Of a stretch of 64,000 nt of DNA, positions 17,642-26,117 are shown piece by piece; within the stretch, counting starts at the first letter, position 1; the number at the start of each line of letters is the position of its first letter. The notes beneath the pieces are model-generated. The model did no database searches. It worked only from the letters and a program-made list of their open reading frames with translations, and was not told the origin of the DNA. Source of the stretch: an uncultured Collinsella sp. (GTDB taxonomy: Bacteria; Actinomycetota; Coriobacteriia; Coriobacteriales; Coriobacteriaceae); contig UQHT01000007.1 in NCBI GenBank assembly GCA_900540875.1, positions 43,526 to 107,525 on the forward strand, read 5' to 3'. The position numbers were made by a program, and so were the translations under genes.

Positions 17642-18070
17642 CTAATCGAAGAAGTCTCCGTCGGACCCCTCGTTGTCCGCGGCCTTGCTCGGAGGCTCGA
17701 CGACCTGCATCGTCGCCCTCGCCAGCTCGACGCTCTGCTTGATCGAATCTGCCGTGACCGGCTCAGCGCCGAGGAGCGCCTCGATCACGAGGCCGAGGTT
17801 CATACCGGTAACATGGACGATCCCGCGCTTCTCCGGCTCCATGAGGGCGACCTTCTGGAAGACGGAGCCACCGTAGATGTCGGTGAAGATGATGGCCTCG
17901 TCCTCAGGGCCCACCGAGTCAATAAACGCCTGGATGCGAGGGGTGAAATCGGAGTCGTCCACGTAGCAGTCAACTGCTTCCACCATGTCCGCCATACCGG
18001 TCAGGATCTCGATCGAGCTCCTGATTCCGCTTGCGAGGTGACCGTGCGACGCGACAAGAACTTTCTTCAT
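17642..18070 (-). CDS. PTS mannose/sorbose-family subunit IIA
   Basis: 142 residues with the phospho-histidine in VLVASHGHLASG (His9) and TDIYGGSVFQ near the middle, as in ManX-type EIIA. It is separate from IIB rather than fused. Its start is 11 bases past the class II aldolase stop, indicating one transcript beginning with the aldolase. Confidence 0.9.
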   Translation of the reverse strand: MKKVLVASHGHLASGIRSSIEILTGMADMVEAVDCYVDDSDFTPRIQAFIDSVGPEDEAIIFTDIYGGSVFQKVALMEPEKRGIVHVTGMNLGLVIEALLGAEPVTADSIKQSVELARATMQVVEPPSKAADNEGSDGDFFD

Positions 18071-18080
18071 CGAGTCTCTC

Positions 18081-18935
18081 CTAGAGCGAATAGTGGTTGG
18101 GGTTCAGAAGCTGGATCTTGCTTGCGACGAACGCGCGCATGTCGGGGGCGGCGTCCATCAGGAGGCCAACGCCGTTGCCGTCGTTCTTGCCGGAGCTGAT
18201 GTCCTTCTCGAAGGCGCGGTACATGGAGCGGAAGTACTCCGTGGCGATGTTGAACTTGCTCATGCCGAGGTTCACGGCCTCCTGGAGCTGCTCGTCGGGG
18301 ATGTCGGAGCATCCGTGCATGACGAGGGGGACGCTGACGGCCTCCCTGCAGGCCTTGATGCGCTCCATGTCGAGGTTCGGGACCTTGACGTAGGGGCCGT
18401 GGGCGTTGCCGACGGCGATGGCGAGCGAACCACAGCCGGTGCCCTCGACGAACTCCTCGGCGAGGTTCGGGTCGGTATAGTGGTCGCTGTTCACGAAGTC
18501 GTTGGCGTCGGAGCCGTTGCCGACGTGGCCGAGCTCGGCCTCGATGTCAACGTCGAAGACCTTGGCGACCTGGACGACGTCCTTCGTGAGCTGGAAGTTC
18601 TCCTCATAGGGAAGCGAGGAGCCGTCGACCATGACGGAGGGGAAACCGGCCTTGACGCCCTTGACGGCGATCTCGTAACCAGCGGAGTGATCCTGGTGGA
18701 CGGCGACGGGCACGCTCGCGCGCTCGGCGTAATAGCGGGCGGCGAAGGCGATGATGTCGAGGGCACAGTGGTCCTCGAAGCCGGGCCAGTACTGGATGAT
18801 GATAGGCATGTGCTCATCCTCGGCGGCCTGGATCGCATAACGGATGGTCTCCGTGTTGATGACGTTGATCGCGGGCACGCCATAGTGGTGCTCGGTCGCA
18901 TGTTGAAGAAGCTCGTTGACCTTGATGAGAGACAT
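18081..18935 (-). CDS. Class II fructose/tagatose-bisphosphate aldolase family protein
   Basis: 284 residues with the class II zinc-aldolase core: VPVAVHQDHSAG (Asp82 catalytic, His83 zinc), DIEAELGHVGN and a C-terminal region with NIATEYFRSMYRAFE. The usual LHGGSGIP loop reads MHGCSDIP, a change at the phosphate/substrate loop. It probably cleaves the phosphorylated ketose brought in by the adjacent mannose-family PTS. It heads the PTS-aldo/keto reductase-esterase cluster, following the MFS gene after about 114 bases. A GatY/KbaY-like or unexplored specificity is possible. Confidence 0.85.
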   Translation of the reverse strand: MSLIKVNELLQHATEHHYGVPAINVINTETIRYAIQAAEDEHMPIIIQYWPGFEDHCALDIIAFAARYYAERASVPVAVHQDHSAGYEIAVKGVKAGFPSVMVDGSSLPYEENFQLTKDVVQVAKVFDVDIEAELGHVGNGSDANDFVNSDHYTDPNLAEEFVEGTGCGSLAIAVGNAHGPYVKVPNLDMERIKACREAVSVPLVMHGCSDIPDEQLQEAVNLGMSKFNIATEYFRSMYRAFEKDISSGKNDGNGVGLLMDAAPDMRAFVASKIQLLNPNHYSL

Positions 18936-19049
18936 CTTTGTCTTCCTTTCACTTGGATAACCATTGGATTGGACAGTTCTCAGCTCGTCAGCTGGTTGAA
19001 CACGAAGAGAAGCGCGAAGCAGGCAGGCGCTTGCAAAACGCGGTGGAGC

Positions 19050-20252
19050 CTATGCGGCCGACTGGCCCTCAGGCTGTGGCGCTGCGCTTCGACGCCACAG
19101 TACGTACGCCACAAAAGCAACGACCGCAGCAATCGTTGAAGCGAGGGCGAAGGCCAGAAAACCCGCGTGCGTGCCGAGCGCGTCGCACGCCCAACCGCCA
19201 AACAGGTTCGCAACCACGACGGACAGACCGCTCTGAACCATCGCGAAGGCGCTCTGACCTCGAGCGCGACAATCCTCGTAAGTGTGGTTGGCAATGTAGG
19301 TAACGCAGGAGTAGTAGACGGTCATGTAACTCACGCTCTGCAGCAGCTGGCCGCAGATCATGACCGGGACGATGCCGGTGCCCACGAGCACGAGCCTGAG
19401 CGCCGCCATGAAGCAGGAAAAGATCAGGAGGTTCATCTCGCCGAAGCGCCTGACCAGCTTGGAGGAAACGAGCAGGATGGGGATCTCGCTCGCAGCGGAG
19501 ACCGCACTCAGGACGCCCACGAGGTTCTGACCCTCGCCAAGCTCGACCGCGTAGCGGCCCAAGAACGCCCCGATGAAGCCAATCGCGGCCGAACTGATGA
19601 AGGCGAAGACCAAGACGAAGGCGATCTCATTGCTGGTAAACAGCGAGAGGAGGCCCTTTCCGTGGGAGACCTTGGGATCGTCCGCGGCATTGGCGCGAAT
19701 TCCCGCCTCGGGGAGGCGCCACATGTGAGCCGCGAAGACCACCAGCGCGGCAGAGACCACCGCGAACTGGATTTGAGGAGCCATGTCGAGCAGCCGACCG
19801 ACGATCAGGACGACGATGGCATAGCCGATAGTGCCACCCATGCGAATGCGAGAAAAGTCCAGGCCAGAGCGATCCGCGAGCTCGATGACGAGGGAGTCGC
19901 TCAGGGGCAGGAGCCCCGAGAAAAACGCCGAGAACGCAAAGGTTACGAGAAGGACCGGGACGAACGTCGACGCCAGGTAATACAGCGGAGCGAGTACCGC
20001 CGCCGCAAGGCAGAGGATCACGATGACCGCGCGGCGGCGCCCGAGCTTGTCGGCGATCGTCGACCAGAGCGGCTGGATGGCGAGCGCACACACCGGGGTC
20101 GCCGCGAGGAGGATGCCGGTCTGGGCTGCGCTGAGGCCGAGGCTCGTGTAGTGAGCGGAGAGGAACGGCGAGTACACGCCCGCGCAGACCCAGTAGAGGA
20201 CGTTCGCGAAGAACAGCGAAGTCATGCTTGCGTTTGTCCTGGCGTTGTGCAT
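19050..20252 (-). CDS. MFS transporter
   Basis: About 400 residues with twelve hydrophobic helices and the loop 2-3 motif ADKLGRRRAVI. The N-terminal pattern FFANVLYWVCAGVYSPFLSAHYTSLGLS resembles the MFS_1-like/nucleoside-proton symporter or sugar efflux subgroup. The ATG at 20252 has AGGGAG upstream, and the longer open frame to 20345 lies in the operator region. It is divergent from the RpiR gene and is first in the minus-strand cluster. With a PTS already present, it may move a disaccharide, glycoside or aglycone. Confidence 0.85.
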   Translation of the reverse strand: MHNARTNASMTSLFFANVLYWVCAGVYSPFLSAHYTSLGLSAAQTGILLAATPVCALAIQPLWSTIADKLGRRRAVIVILCLAAAVLAPLYYLASTFVPVLLVTFAFSAFFSGLLPLSDSLVIELADRSGLDFSRIRMGGTIGYAIVVLIVGRLLDMAPQIQFAVVSAALVVFAAHMWRLPEAGIRANAADDPKVSHGKGLLSLFTSNEIAFVLVFAFISSAAIGFIGAFLGRYAVELGEGQNLVGVLSAVSAASEIPILLVSSKLVRRFGEMNLLIFSCFMAALRLVLVGTGIVPVMICGQLLQSVSYMTVYYSCVTYIANHTYEDCRARGQSAFAMVQSGLSVVVANLFGGWACDALGTHAGFLAFALASTIAAVVAFVAYVLWRRSAAPQPEGQSAA

Positions 20253-20430
20253 CGTGCTTCTCCCTTCTTGCTCGCCGGGTGTCTGTCTGGGCTTCGAAGT
20301 GATTCGCCATCTAGCGTGAAACAAAGTTGTGAGGCGTTGGAACAATGTTCTATTGTTTCATCGTTTTCGTGCCGTTGTTTCACGGCTCATAAGATAGCAG
20401 CTCAAGATGAGATTGCGCCGGGGAAGCACC

Positions 20431-20477
20431 GATTTACCGTGAACGGTAGGAAATCGGCGGTGAAACGCTATTTCACC
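20431..20477. promoter_or_regulatory. Operator-like dyads between the MFS and RpiR genes
   Basis: GGTGAAA-CGCTA-TTTCACC at 20459-20477 is a perfect interrupted palindrome. ACCGTGAACGGT at 20436-20447 is a second dyad. Further TGAAAC/GTTTCA half-sites lie at about 20318-20400. This is where an RpiR protein would be expected to bind. The second dyad also occurs at 11806 in the other PTS promoter region. Confidence 0.6.
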
Positions 20478-20552
20478 GCTTATGAAACATTTTGCTTTAT
20501 TTTCACCTCTCTTGACCTAAGATACGAAGCAAACTAGGGCCAAGGAGTAACC

Positions 20553-21416
20553 ATGGATAAGACAGGGGATGTGCTCAGCCACATCTGCGCGGTCATGAAC
20601 AGCCTATCCCCCTCGGAGAAGGCAATCGCAACGTATGTGCTCGACCACCCGTCGGACGTCGCAACGATGACCGTCCGCGAACTCGCCGCAGGAACCGGTA
20701 CGTCACCGGCGTCTGTTTCGAGGTTCGCAAGGACGCTTGACTACCGAACCTATTCGGACATGCGTCTGGCGCTCGGCATATCCATCAGCAGGGCCTCCGG
20801 CGAGGAAAAGGCCACGGGCGGCAAGGTTACTCTGGACGACGTCGAGGGCTCCATTAAGTACGTCCTGTCTCACAAGGTCAAGGAGCTCTCCCAAACCGCC
20901 TCGCTCATTGACTCCGATGACTTTTCGGCAGTCGTCAATCTGCTCCACAACGCCAACCTCGTCCTGATTGCGGGCGTCGGCAACTCGATTAGCATGGGCG
21001 TAAACGCGGCGTTCAAGCTCTCACAGGTTGGAGTCAGGGCGTTTTGCCCCAGTACCACCGATGCCATGGTCTCCGCCGCAACCAGCCTCAAGGAGAATGA
21101 CATCCTGCTCGTCATTTCGACGTCCGGATACTCGAAGCGCCTCGTCAACATATTCGACTCTGCCGAGGATTCGAACACCCCCATCATCATGATCACAGAC
21201 AACCCAGATACGCCGCTCGCGAAGCGTGCCACGTATATCATCCGAGCCATCTCGCGAGATCAGGCCATCACCGGAACCGAGGTCGCCTTCTCGCACAGCT
21301 CGATCAACTTCGTCATCGAGCTGCTGTTCCTCTTCCTGACCTCTTGCTGGGATGACCCGGTAGAGTTTAACAGGATCATCTCGAAGAATCTCTTGGGAGA
21401 CAGGCAATACAGCTAG
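20553..21416 (+). CDS. MurR/RpiR-family transcriptional regulator
   Basis: 287 residues with an N-terminal HTH_6 domain (SEKAIATYVLDHPSDVATM, then TGTSPASVSRFARTL) and a C-terminal SIS sugar-phosphate-binding domain (VLIAGVGNSISMGVNAAFKL, DILLVISTSGYSK). The family senses phosphorylated sugars. It has AAGGAG upstream of its ATG. It is divergent from the MFS-aldolase-PTS cluster and likely controls it, and 49 bases upstream of a HAD phosphatase on the same strand. Confidence 0.92.
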   Translation: MDKTGDVLSHICAVMNSLSPSEKAIATYVLDHPSDVATMTVRELAAGTGTSPASVSRFARTLDYRTYSDMRLALGISISRASGEEKATGGKVTLDDVEGSIKYVLSHKVKELSQTASLIDSDDFSAVVNLLHNANLVLIAGVGNSISMGVNAAFKLSQVGVRAFCPSTTDAMVSAATSLKENDILLVISTSGYSKRLVNIFDSAEDSNTPIIMITDNPDTPLAKRATYIIRAISRDQAITGTEVAFSHSSINFVIELLFLFLTSCWDDPVEFNRIISKNLLGDRQYS

Positions 21417-21465
21417 GACGACGCACACCGGCGCACCGACGCCCAGACCGAAACGGGAGGACCCC

Positions 21466-22293
21466 TTGATAAAGCTCATCCTCGCAGACATGGACGGGAC
21501 CCTGCTGCCGTTTGGCTCAAGGGTCGTATCGGAGCGCACGCACAGCGCGATTCTTTCGGCGCTTGATGCGGGCATCGCGTTCGGCCCCGCAAGCGGCCGC
21601 GACTACGCCGACCTGGCCGATGCCTTTGACGACGACGCGCGCTGTTTCTCGACCGGCATCATGGCCAACGGAAAGAAGGTCTTCTCCAGCGGCGAACTCG
21701 TGTTCAAAAAGACGCTCTCGACGGAGGCCCTCGTCAAGCTCGATAGCGCCGTACGCCCCTACGCGGGGACGTCACTCTGGCTAGTCGCCGATGTCGATGA
21801 GACAGGCAAACGCTGCGAGCAGTTCCTCTGCGCCGTCGAGCCTGGCGACGAATTCGCCCTGGAAATCGTTAAGGACTCCGGAAGAGACATGGCGCTCGGA
21901 GACGTGCCCACGAACCGTGACGTCATCACCGCCGGCATCTTCGTCAACGTCAGCTCCGCCCCGACGGAAGTCGTTCGGAGTCAATGCAAGGAAGCCTGCC
22001 CAGAGCTTGATTTCCCCTCGCCCGTCCCATTCTTCCTCGATGTTGTTCCGGCTGGCTGGAGCAAGGTAAACGGACTCGACGCGCTTCTCGGCAGCCTTGG
22101 GGTCACGCTGGACGAGGTCGCTTTTATCGGAGACTCGGAAAACGACGTGACGCTCCTCGAAAAGGTGCCGAACTCCTACGCAGTCGCGGGCGCGATGCCA
22201 GAGGCGAAGGCCGCGGCCCATCACCTGATCGGGGACGCAGCCGAGGACTCCGTCGCGAAGCTCATCGAACAGATTGTCCAGCAGCGAGGCTAG
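21466..22293 (+). CDS. Cof-type HAD-IIB phosphatase
   Basis: 275 residues with motif I LADMDGTLLP (nucleophile and acid Asp), GPASGRDYADL, and the late motif VAFIGDSENDVTLLEK. It dephosphorylates sugar phosphates or similar metabolites. The start codon is TTG, supported by CGGGAGG five bases upstream and by motif I beginning at residue 6. It is co-directional with rpiR and was probably acquired with the island. Confidence 0.88.
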   Translation: MIKLILADMDGTLLPFGSRVVSERTHSAILSALDAGIAFGPASGRDYADLADAFDDDARCFSTGIMANGKKVFSSGELVFKKTLSTEALVKLDSAVRPYAGTSLWLVADVDETGKRCEQFLCAVEPGDEFALEIVKDSGRDMALGDVPTNRDVITAGIFVNVSSAPTEVVRSQCKEACPELDFPSPVPFFLDVVPAGWSKVNGLDALLGSLGVTLDEVAFIGDSENDVTLLEKVPNSYAVAGAMPEAKAAAHHLIGDAAEDSVAKLIEQIVQQRG

Positions 22294-22345
22294 GGTTCCG
22301 TCAGCGTGGCATGCGCCGCGTGCCTCGTCATCCGTTCGTGGCGCG

Positions 22346-22495
22346 CTACCTCGTGACGATCCAGAGCGTGGCCATCGTCGCGACGCCGATGCCTACGATG
22401 AGCGCGACCCACAGGACGCGGACCACGAGGTTCATGTCGCCCGCCACCACCATGTCGCTCGCGTGCCAGAACCAGCTCTCGTTTCCCTCGCGCAT
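22346..22495 (-). CDS. Small single-pass membrane protein, 49 residues
   Basis: A short open frame from an ATG at 22495 with GGGAGGG five bases upstream. Its sequence begins MREGNESWFWHASDMVVAG, then one strong hydrophobic helix (VLWVALIVGIGVATMATLW) and ends IVTR. The good ribosome-binding site, clean membrane helix and island-like codon use support a real gene. It faces the HAD gene and is divergent from rlmKL. I do not recognise the family and can assign no function. Confidence 0.6.
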   Translation of the reverse strand: MREGNESWFWHASDMVVAGDMNLVVRVLWVALIVGIGVATMATLWIVTR

Positions 22496-22746
22496 GATGC
22501 CCTCCCTTGGCCTCGATTACGCCATCTATGGCCGAGCAATCGCAGGTCACGTGCCATGGATTTGCCCTACGCCCAGCTTTCAGTTCTGTAAGGCGGCGGG
22601 AGCCTGTGCGAGGCCCCGAGTCCTGAGGCTGTTGCAATGAAAATGGGAATCAAGGAGCACGCATCAATCATATGGGTTCCTTTCGAGGGCGATGGCAAAC
22701 GAAGCATCCATCATATAATGGAGCGACGCAACCAGAGAGGTCACCC

Positions 22747-25305
22747 ATGGAATTTTACGCAAGCTGCCCCGAGGGCTTTGAGTCCGCACTCGCCGATGAG
22801 CTTAAACGCCTCGGGCTTTCGCATGTCCGCCACCTGAAGGGCCGCGCTACGTTTGAGGGCGAGCTCGAAGAAGGCTACCGCGCCTGTCTGTGGTCGCGCC
22901 TGGCCAGCCGCGTGTTTGTGGTGCTTGGGCGCTTTGAGGCGCAGGATGCCGATGCGTTGTACGACGGCGTTTACGACATTGCCTGGGAAAACATCGTCCG
23001 CCCCGGCGCCACCATTGCCATCACTGCCCGTGGTGTGACCGAGCAGCTGCGCAACACGCGCTTCTCGGCCCTGCGTGCCAAAGACGCGCTGTGCGACCGC
23101 CTGGCCGAGACCACGGGCCGTCGCGCCGATGTCGATGCTGCCGACCCCGATGTCCACCTGCTGCTTTCGCTACGCCAGCGCCGTGCGAGCATAAGCCTGG
23201 ACCTTTCGGGCGACCCGCTGTTCAAGCGCCTGCCGCCCGCCGCGACCCGTGCCGGCGAGGGCGCGCACGTGTTGCGCCCCGACTACGCCGCCCTGGTGCT
23301 GGCACAGGTCGGCTGGACCGCACTGTGCGAGCGCGAGCTGACGGCCGACGATTACGAGAACGAAGCCCTGCCAACGCTGGTCGACGCTTCGTGCGCCGGC
23401 GGCGGTCTACTGCTGGAAGCAGTGAATATCCTAACCGACCGCGCCCCGGGCGCCGCCCGCGAGCACTGGGGCTTTGAGGGCTGGCAGCTGCACGACGCCG
23501 CCCTGTGGGAGCAGCTACTTGCCGAGGCGCGCGAGCGCGAGGCGGCAGCACGCGAGCGCCAGGCACGCATCGTGGCTGTAGACATCGACCCCGCCGCCCG
23601 CAAGACTGCCGAGCGCATGGTCAAGTGCGCCGGCTACAAGCGTTTTGTCGACTTTTGCGCCGCCAAGTCCGCCACCGTGCTGGACCATGCAGACGCTGTC
23701 GCCGGCGCCGCCGTGGTCGCGGATACGACCGAGACACCGCTTTCGCTCATGCACGACGCCATGACGCTGGTCGGCGAGCTGCGCCGCGCGCCCGAGCTTG
23801 CTTCGGCACCGGTCGCCGCGCTCACCCGCGATGGCCTTATGGCGCGCGCGCTCCACGCCGAGCCCGCGCGCTCCATCGCCGTCATGCCCAATAATGAAGA
23901 GGCAACTATTGAGGTTTGGCCCTCGCTCGACCACGCCGCTGCAGCGTTTGAGGCTGCGACCAGCGCGGACGCCGAGGAGGAGGCCACGGATGCCCAAGAC
24001 GAGGCCGCCAACGCCCCCACGTCCGAGCCTGCCGCCACGCTCGATCTGGGCGATGGCAAGCCGCTGCCCGTGCTCATCCCCGAGTCCGAACAGTTCGCCA
24101 ACCGTCTGCGCAAGAACGCCCGCCTGCGTCGCAAGTGGGCAAAGCGCGAGGGAGTGAGCTGCTACCGCGTCTACGATGCCGACCTGCCCGATTACTCCGC
24201 CGCCATCGATCTGTACGAGGGTTGCCCACAGACGCCGGGCCGCTGGCTCGTCATCGCCGAATACGCCGCGCCCAAGACCATCGACCCCGCACTGGCCCAG
24301 GCCCGCATGCTCGACATCTTGGCCATCGCGCCGCGTATCTTGGATGTTCCGGCCGAGCACGTGCACGCCAAGGCCCGCATGCGTTCGCGCGGCGGCTCGC
24401 AGTACGGCAAGCAGGGCGCCGGCAAGGGCGGCTCGGGCGGGCGCGCCAACATCGCGCGTCGTCGCTTGCCGCTCATCGAAGAGGGCGGCCTCACCTTTGC
24501 CGTCAACTTTGATGACTACCTGGACGTCGGCATCTTCTTGGACCACCGCGTCACCCGCAACCTGGTGCGCGAGCACGCCAAGCAGGCGCGCCGCTTCCTC
24601 AACCTGTTTGCCTACACCGGCACTGCCACCTGCTACGCGGCAGATGGCGGAGTCGAGGAGACCGTGACGGTCGACCTCTCCAACACCTATCTGGACTGGG
24701 CCGAGCGCAACATGCGCCAGAACGGCTTTGTGGGGCCTCAGCATCATTTTGTGCGCGACGACGTACTCGCTTGGATTCGCGACCAGCGCCAGACGCGCAA
24801 CCGCTGGGACCTGATCTTTGTCGACCCGCCCACGTTCTCGAATTCGTCCAAGATGGGCCGCCGCACCTGGGATGTCCAGCGCGACCATGTTGAGCTTTTG
24901 GCCGGCGTATCGCGCCTGCTCGCGCAGGGCGGCCATGCCATCTTTAGCTGCAACCTGCGCGGCTTCCGCCCCGAAACGCGCAAGCTCGCCCGCGCGGGCG
25001 TGGTGCTACAGGACATAACGGCGCAGACCATCCCCGAGGACTTCGCGCGCAACCAGAAGGTGCACCATTGCTACATCGTGCGCCGCCTGCCCATCGAGGA
25101 CGCCATGGCCGAGGTCGGCTTTAGCGCCGAGGAAATTGCCGAGCGCGTCGAGGAACTGCGCAACCCCGAGGCCCGCAAGCCCCGTGCGGCAGTACCCGCG
25201 CACGCGCAGGCCGGCGACCGAGGGCCGCGCGGCGACGGCAAGTCTACCCCCGCCGGCAAGCCCAAAAAGAAGAAGTTCTACGCCAGCAAGCCCAAGGGCA
25301 AATAA
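22747..25305 (+). CDS. rlmKL: 23S rRNA methyltransferase RlmK/RlmL family, RlmL half possibly inactive
   Basis: About 852 residues. The N-terminus has the THUMP/RlmL start (MEFYASCPEGFESALADEL) and a methyltransferase-like stretch VDASCAGGGLLLEAVN. The C-terminal half has a full RlmK domain with FLNLFAYTGTATCYAADGG and the VDPPTFSNSSKM catalytic motif. In the middle I do not find the NPPYGER-type motif expected of a working RlmL N2-guanine methyltransferase; instead there is an alanine-rich stretch around residues 320-440. RlmK makes m7G2069 and RlmL m2G2445 in E. coli numbering. The tail is basic (KPKKKKFYASKPKGK). The ATG at 22747 has GAGAGGT upstream. Confidence 0.85.
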   Translation: MEFYASCPEGFESALADELKRLGLSHVRHLKGRATFEGELEEGYRACLWSRLASRVFVVLGRFEAQDADALYDGVYDIAWENIVRPGATIAITARGVTEQLRNTRFSALRAKDALCDRLAETTGRRADVDAADPDVHLLLSLRQRRASISLDLSGDPLFKRLPPAATRAGEGAHVLRPDYAALVLAQVGWTALCERELTADDYENEALPTLVDASCAGGGLLLEAVNILTDRAPGAAREHWGFEGWQLHDAALWEQLLAEAREREAAARERQARIVAVDIDPAARKTAERMVKCAGYKRFVDFCAAKSATVLDHADAVAGAAVVADTTETPLSLMHDAMTLVGELRRAPELASAPVAALTRDGLMARALHAEPARSIAVMPNNEEATIEVWPSLDHAAAAFEAATSADAEEEATDAQDEAANAPTSEPAATLDLGDGKPLPVLIPESEQFANRLRKNARLRRKWAKREGVSCYRVYDADLPDYSAAIDLYEGCPQTPGRWLVIAEYAAPKTIDPALAQARMLDILAIAPRILDVPAEHVHAKARMRSRGGSQYGKQGAGKGGSGGRANIARRRLPLIEEGGLTFAVNFDDYLDVGIFLDHRVTRNLVREHAKQARRFLNLFAYTGTATCYAADGGVEETVTVDLSNTYLDWAERNMRQNGFVGPQHHFVRDDVLAWIRDQRQTRNRWDLIFVDPPTFSNSSKMGRRTWDVQRDHVELLAGVSRLLAQGGHAIFSCNLRGFRPETRKLARAGVVLQDITAQTIPEDFARNQKVHHCYIVRRLPIEDAMAEVGFSAEEIAERVEELRNPEARKPRAAVPAHAQAGDRGPRGDGKSTPAGKPKKKKFYASKPKGK

Positions 25306-25308
25306 CAA

Positions 25309-25375
25309 AGTTGCGGTGGAATACGGACTGTTTTGCCTGGGATTAGGCAAATTTAGACCGTATTTCACCGCAACT
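25309..25375. repeat. Dispersed hairpin repeat (AGTTGCGGTG...ATACGG family), copy A
   Basis: The ends AGTTGCGGTGGAATACGG and CCGTATTTCACCGCAACT are near-perfect complements; the interior GCCTGGGATTAGGC also pairs. A second copy with the same ends is at 40688-40754. It lies right after rlmKL and could act as a terminator on either strand. Confidence 0.7.
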
Positions 25376-25399
25376 CATATTGGGATGGTGGTTGGCGAT

Positions 25400-26113
25400 C
25401 TAGCCTTGGGTGACCAGGCGATAGCCGATACCCACGTGCGTTTGGATATAGCGCGGATGCGCGGGGTCGGACTCGATCTTCTTACGCAACGTGCCCATAA
25501 AGACACGCAGGCTCGCCAGGTCGCTCTTGGTCGCCGTGCCCCAAATCTCGTGCAAGATAAACTGGTGCGTCAGCACCTTGTCGGCGTTGTGCGCCAGCAA
25601 GCACAAAAGCTTGTACTCAATCGGCGTCAGATGCAGCTCCTCGCCATCCATCGTGGCGATGCCGGCATCAAAATTGATATGCAGCTCACCGGTATCGAAC
25701 GAGCCCTCGGAGGCAACGCCGCCCGTTTGCGCATACGAAAGGCGCCTGAGCGTCGTGCGAATGCGCGCGAGCAGCTCCTCGACCGAAAACGGCTTGGTCA
25801 GGTAGTCGTCGGCGCCGGCATCGAGCGCGCGGATCTTGTCCGCGTCCTCGCTGCGTGCCGAGACCACGATGATCGGCATGCCCGACCACGCGCGCACCGA
25901 CTCCACCACCTTGACGCCGTCCATATCGGGCAGGCCCAGATCGAGCAGCACAATGCTCGGCGCCTGCGACGAGGCGGCGGCAATGGCGGCATGGGCGGTC
26001 TCCACGGCCATATGGCGCAAGCCGTGTGCCTCGAGCGCGGCAACGATAAGGTTGCGGACGGCGGGATCGTCCTCAACGACCAAGATGAGCGGTTTTGCGG
26101 CAGAGTTCGGCAC
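25400..26113 (-). CDS. kdpE: KdpE-like response regulator (OmpR/PhoB type)
   Basis: About 237 residues: receiver domain with EDD acidic pocket and phospho-acceptor in VLLDLGLPDMDG (Asp58), Lys in LTKPFSVEELLARIR, then a winged-helix DNA-binding domain (LTPIEYKLLCLLAHNADKVL to THVGIGYRL). I chose the GTG at 26113, with AAGGAG seven bases upstream and overlapping the sensor gene's end; a longer frame to 26194 lies inside that gene. It pairs with the sensor at 26118 and probably controls potassium uptake genes, of which only a Kup transporter is in this window. Confidence 0.88.
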   Translation of the reverse strand: MPNSAAKPLILVVEDDPAVRNLIVAALEAHGLRHMAVETAHAAIAAASSQAPSIVLLDLGLPDMDGVKVVESVRAWSGMPIIVVSARSEDADKIRALDAGADDYLTKPFSVEELLARIRTTLRRLSYAQTGGVASEGSFDTGELHINFDAGIATMDGEELHLTPIEYKLLCLLAHNADKVLTHQFILHEIWGTATKSDLASLRVFMGTLRKKIESDPAHPRYIQTHVGIGYRLVTQG

Positions 26114-26117
26114 GGCG

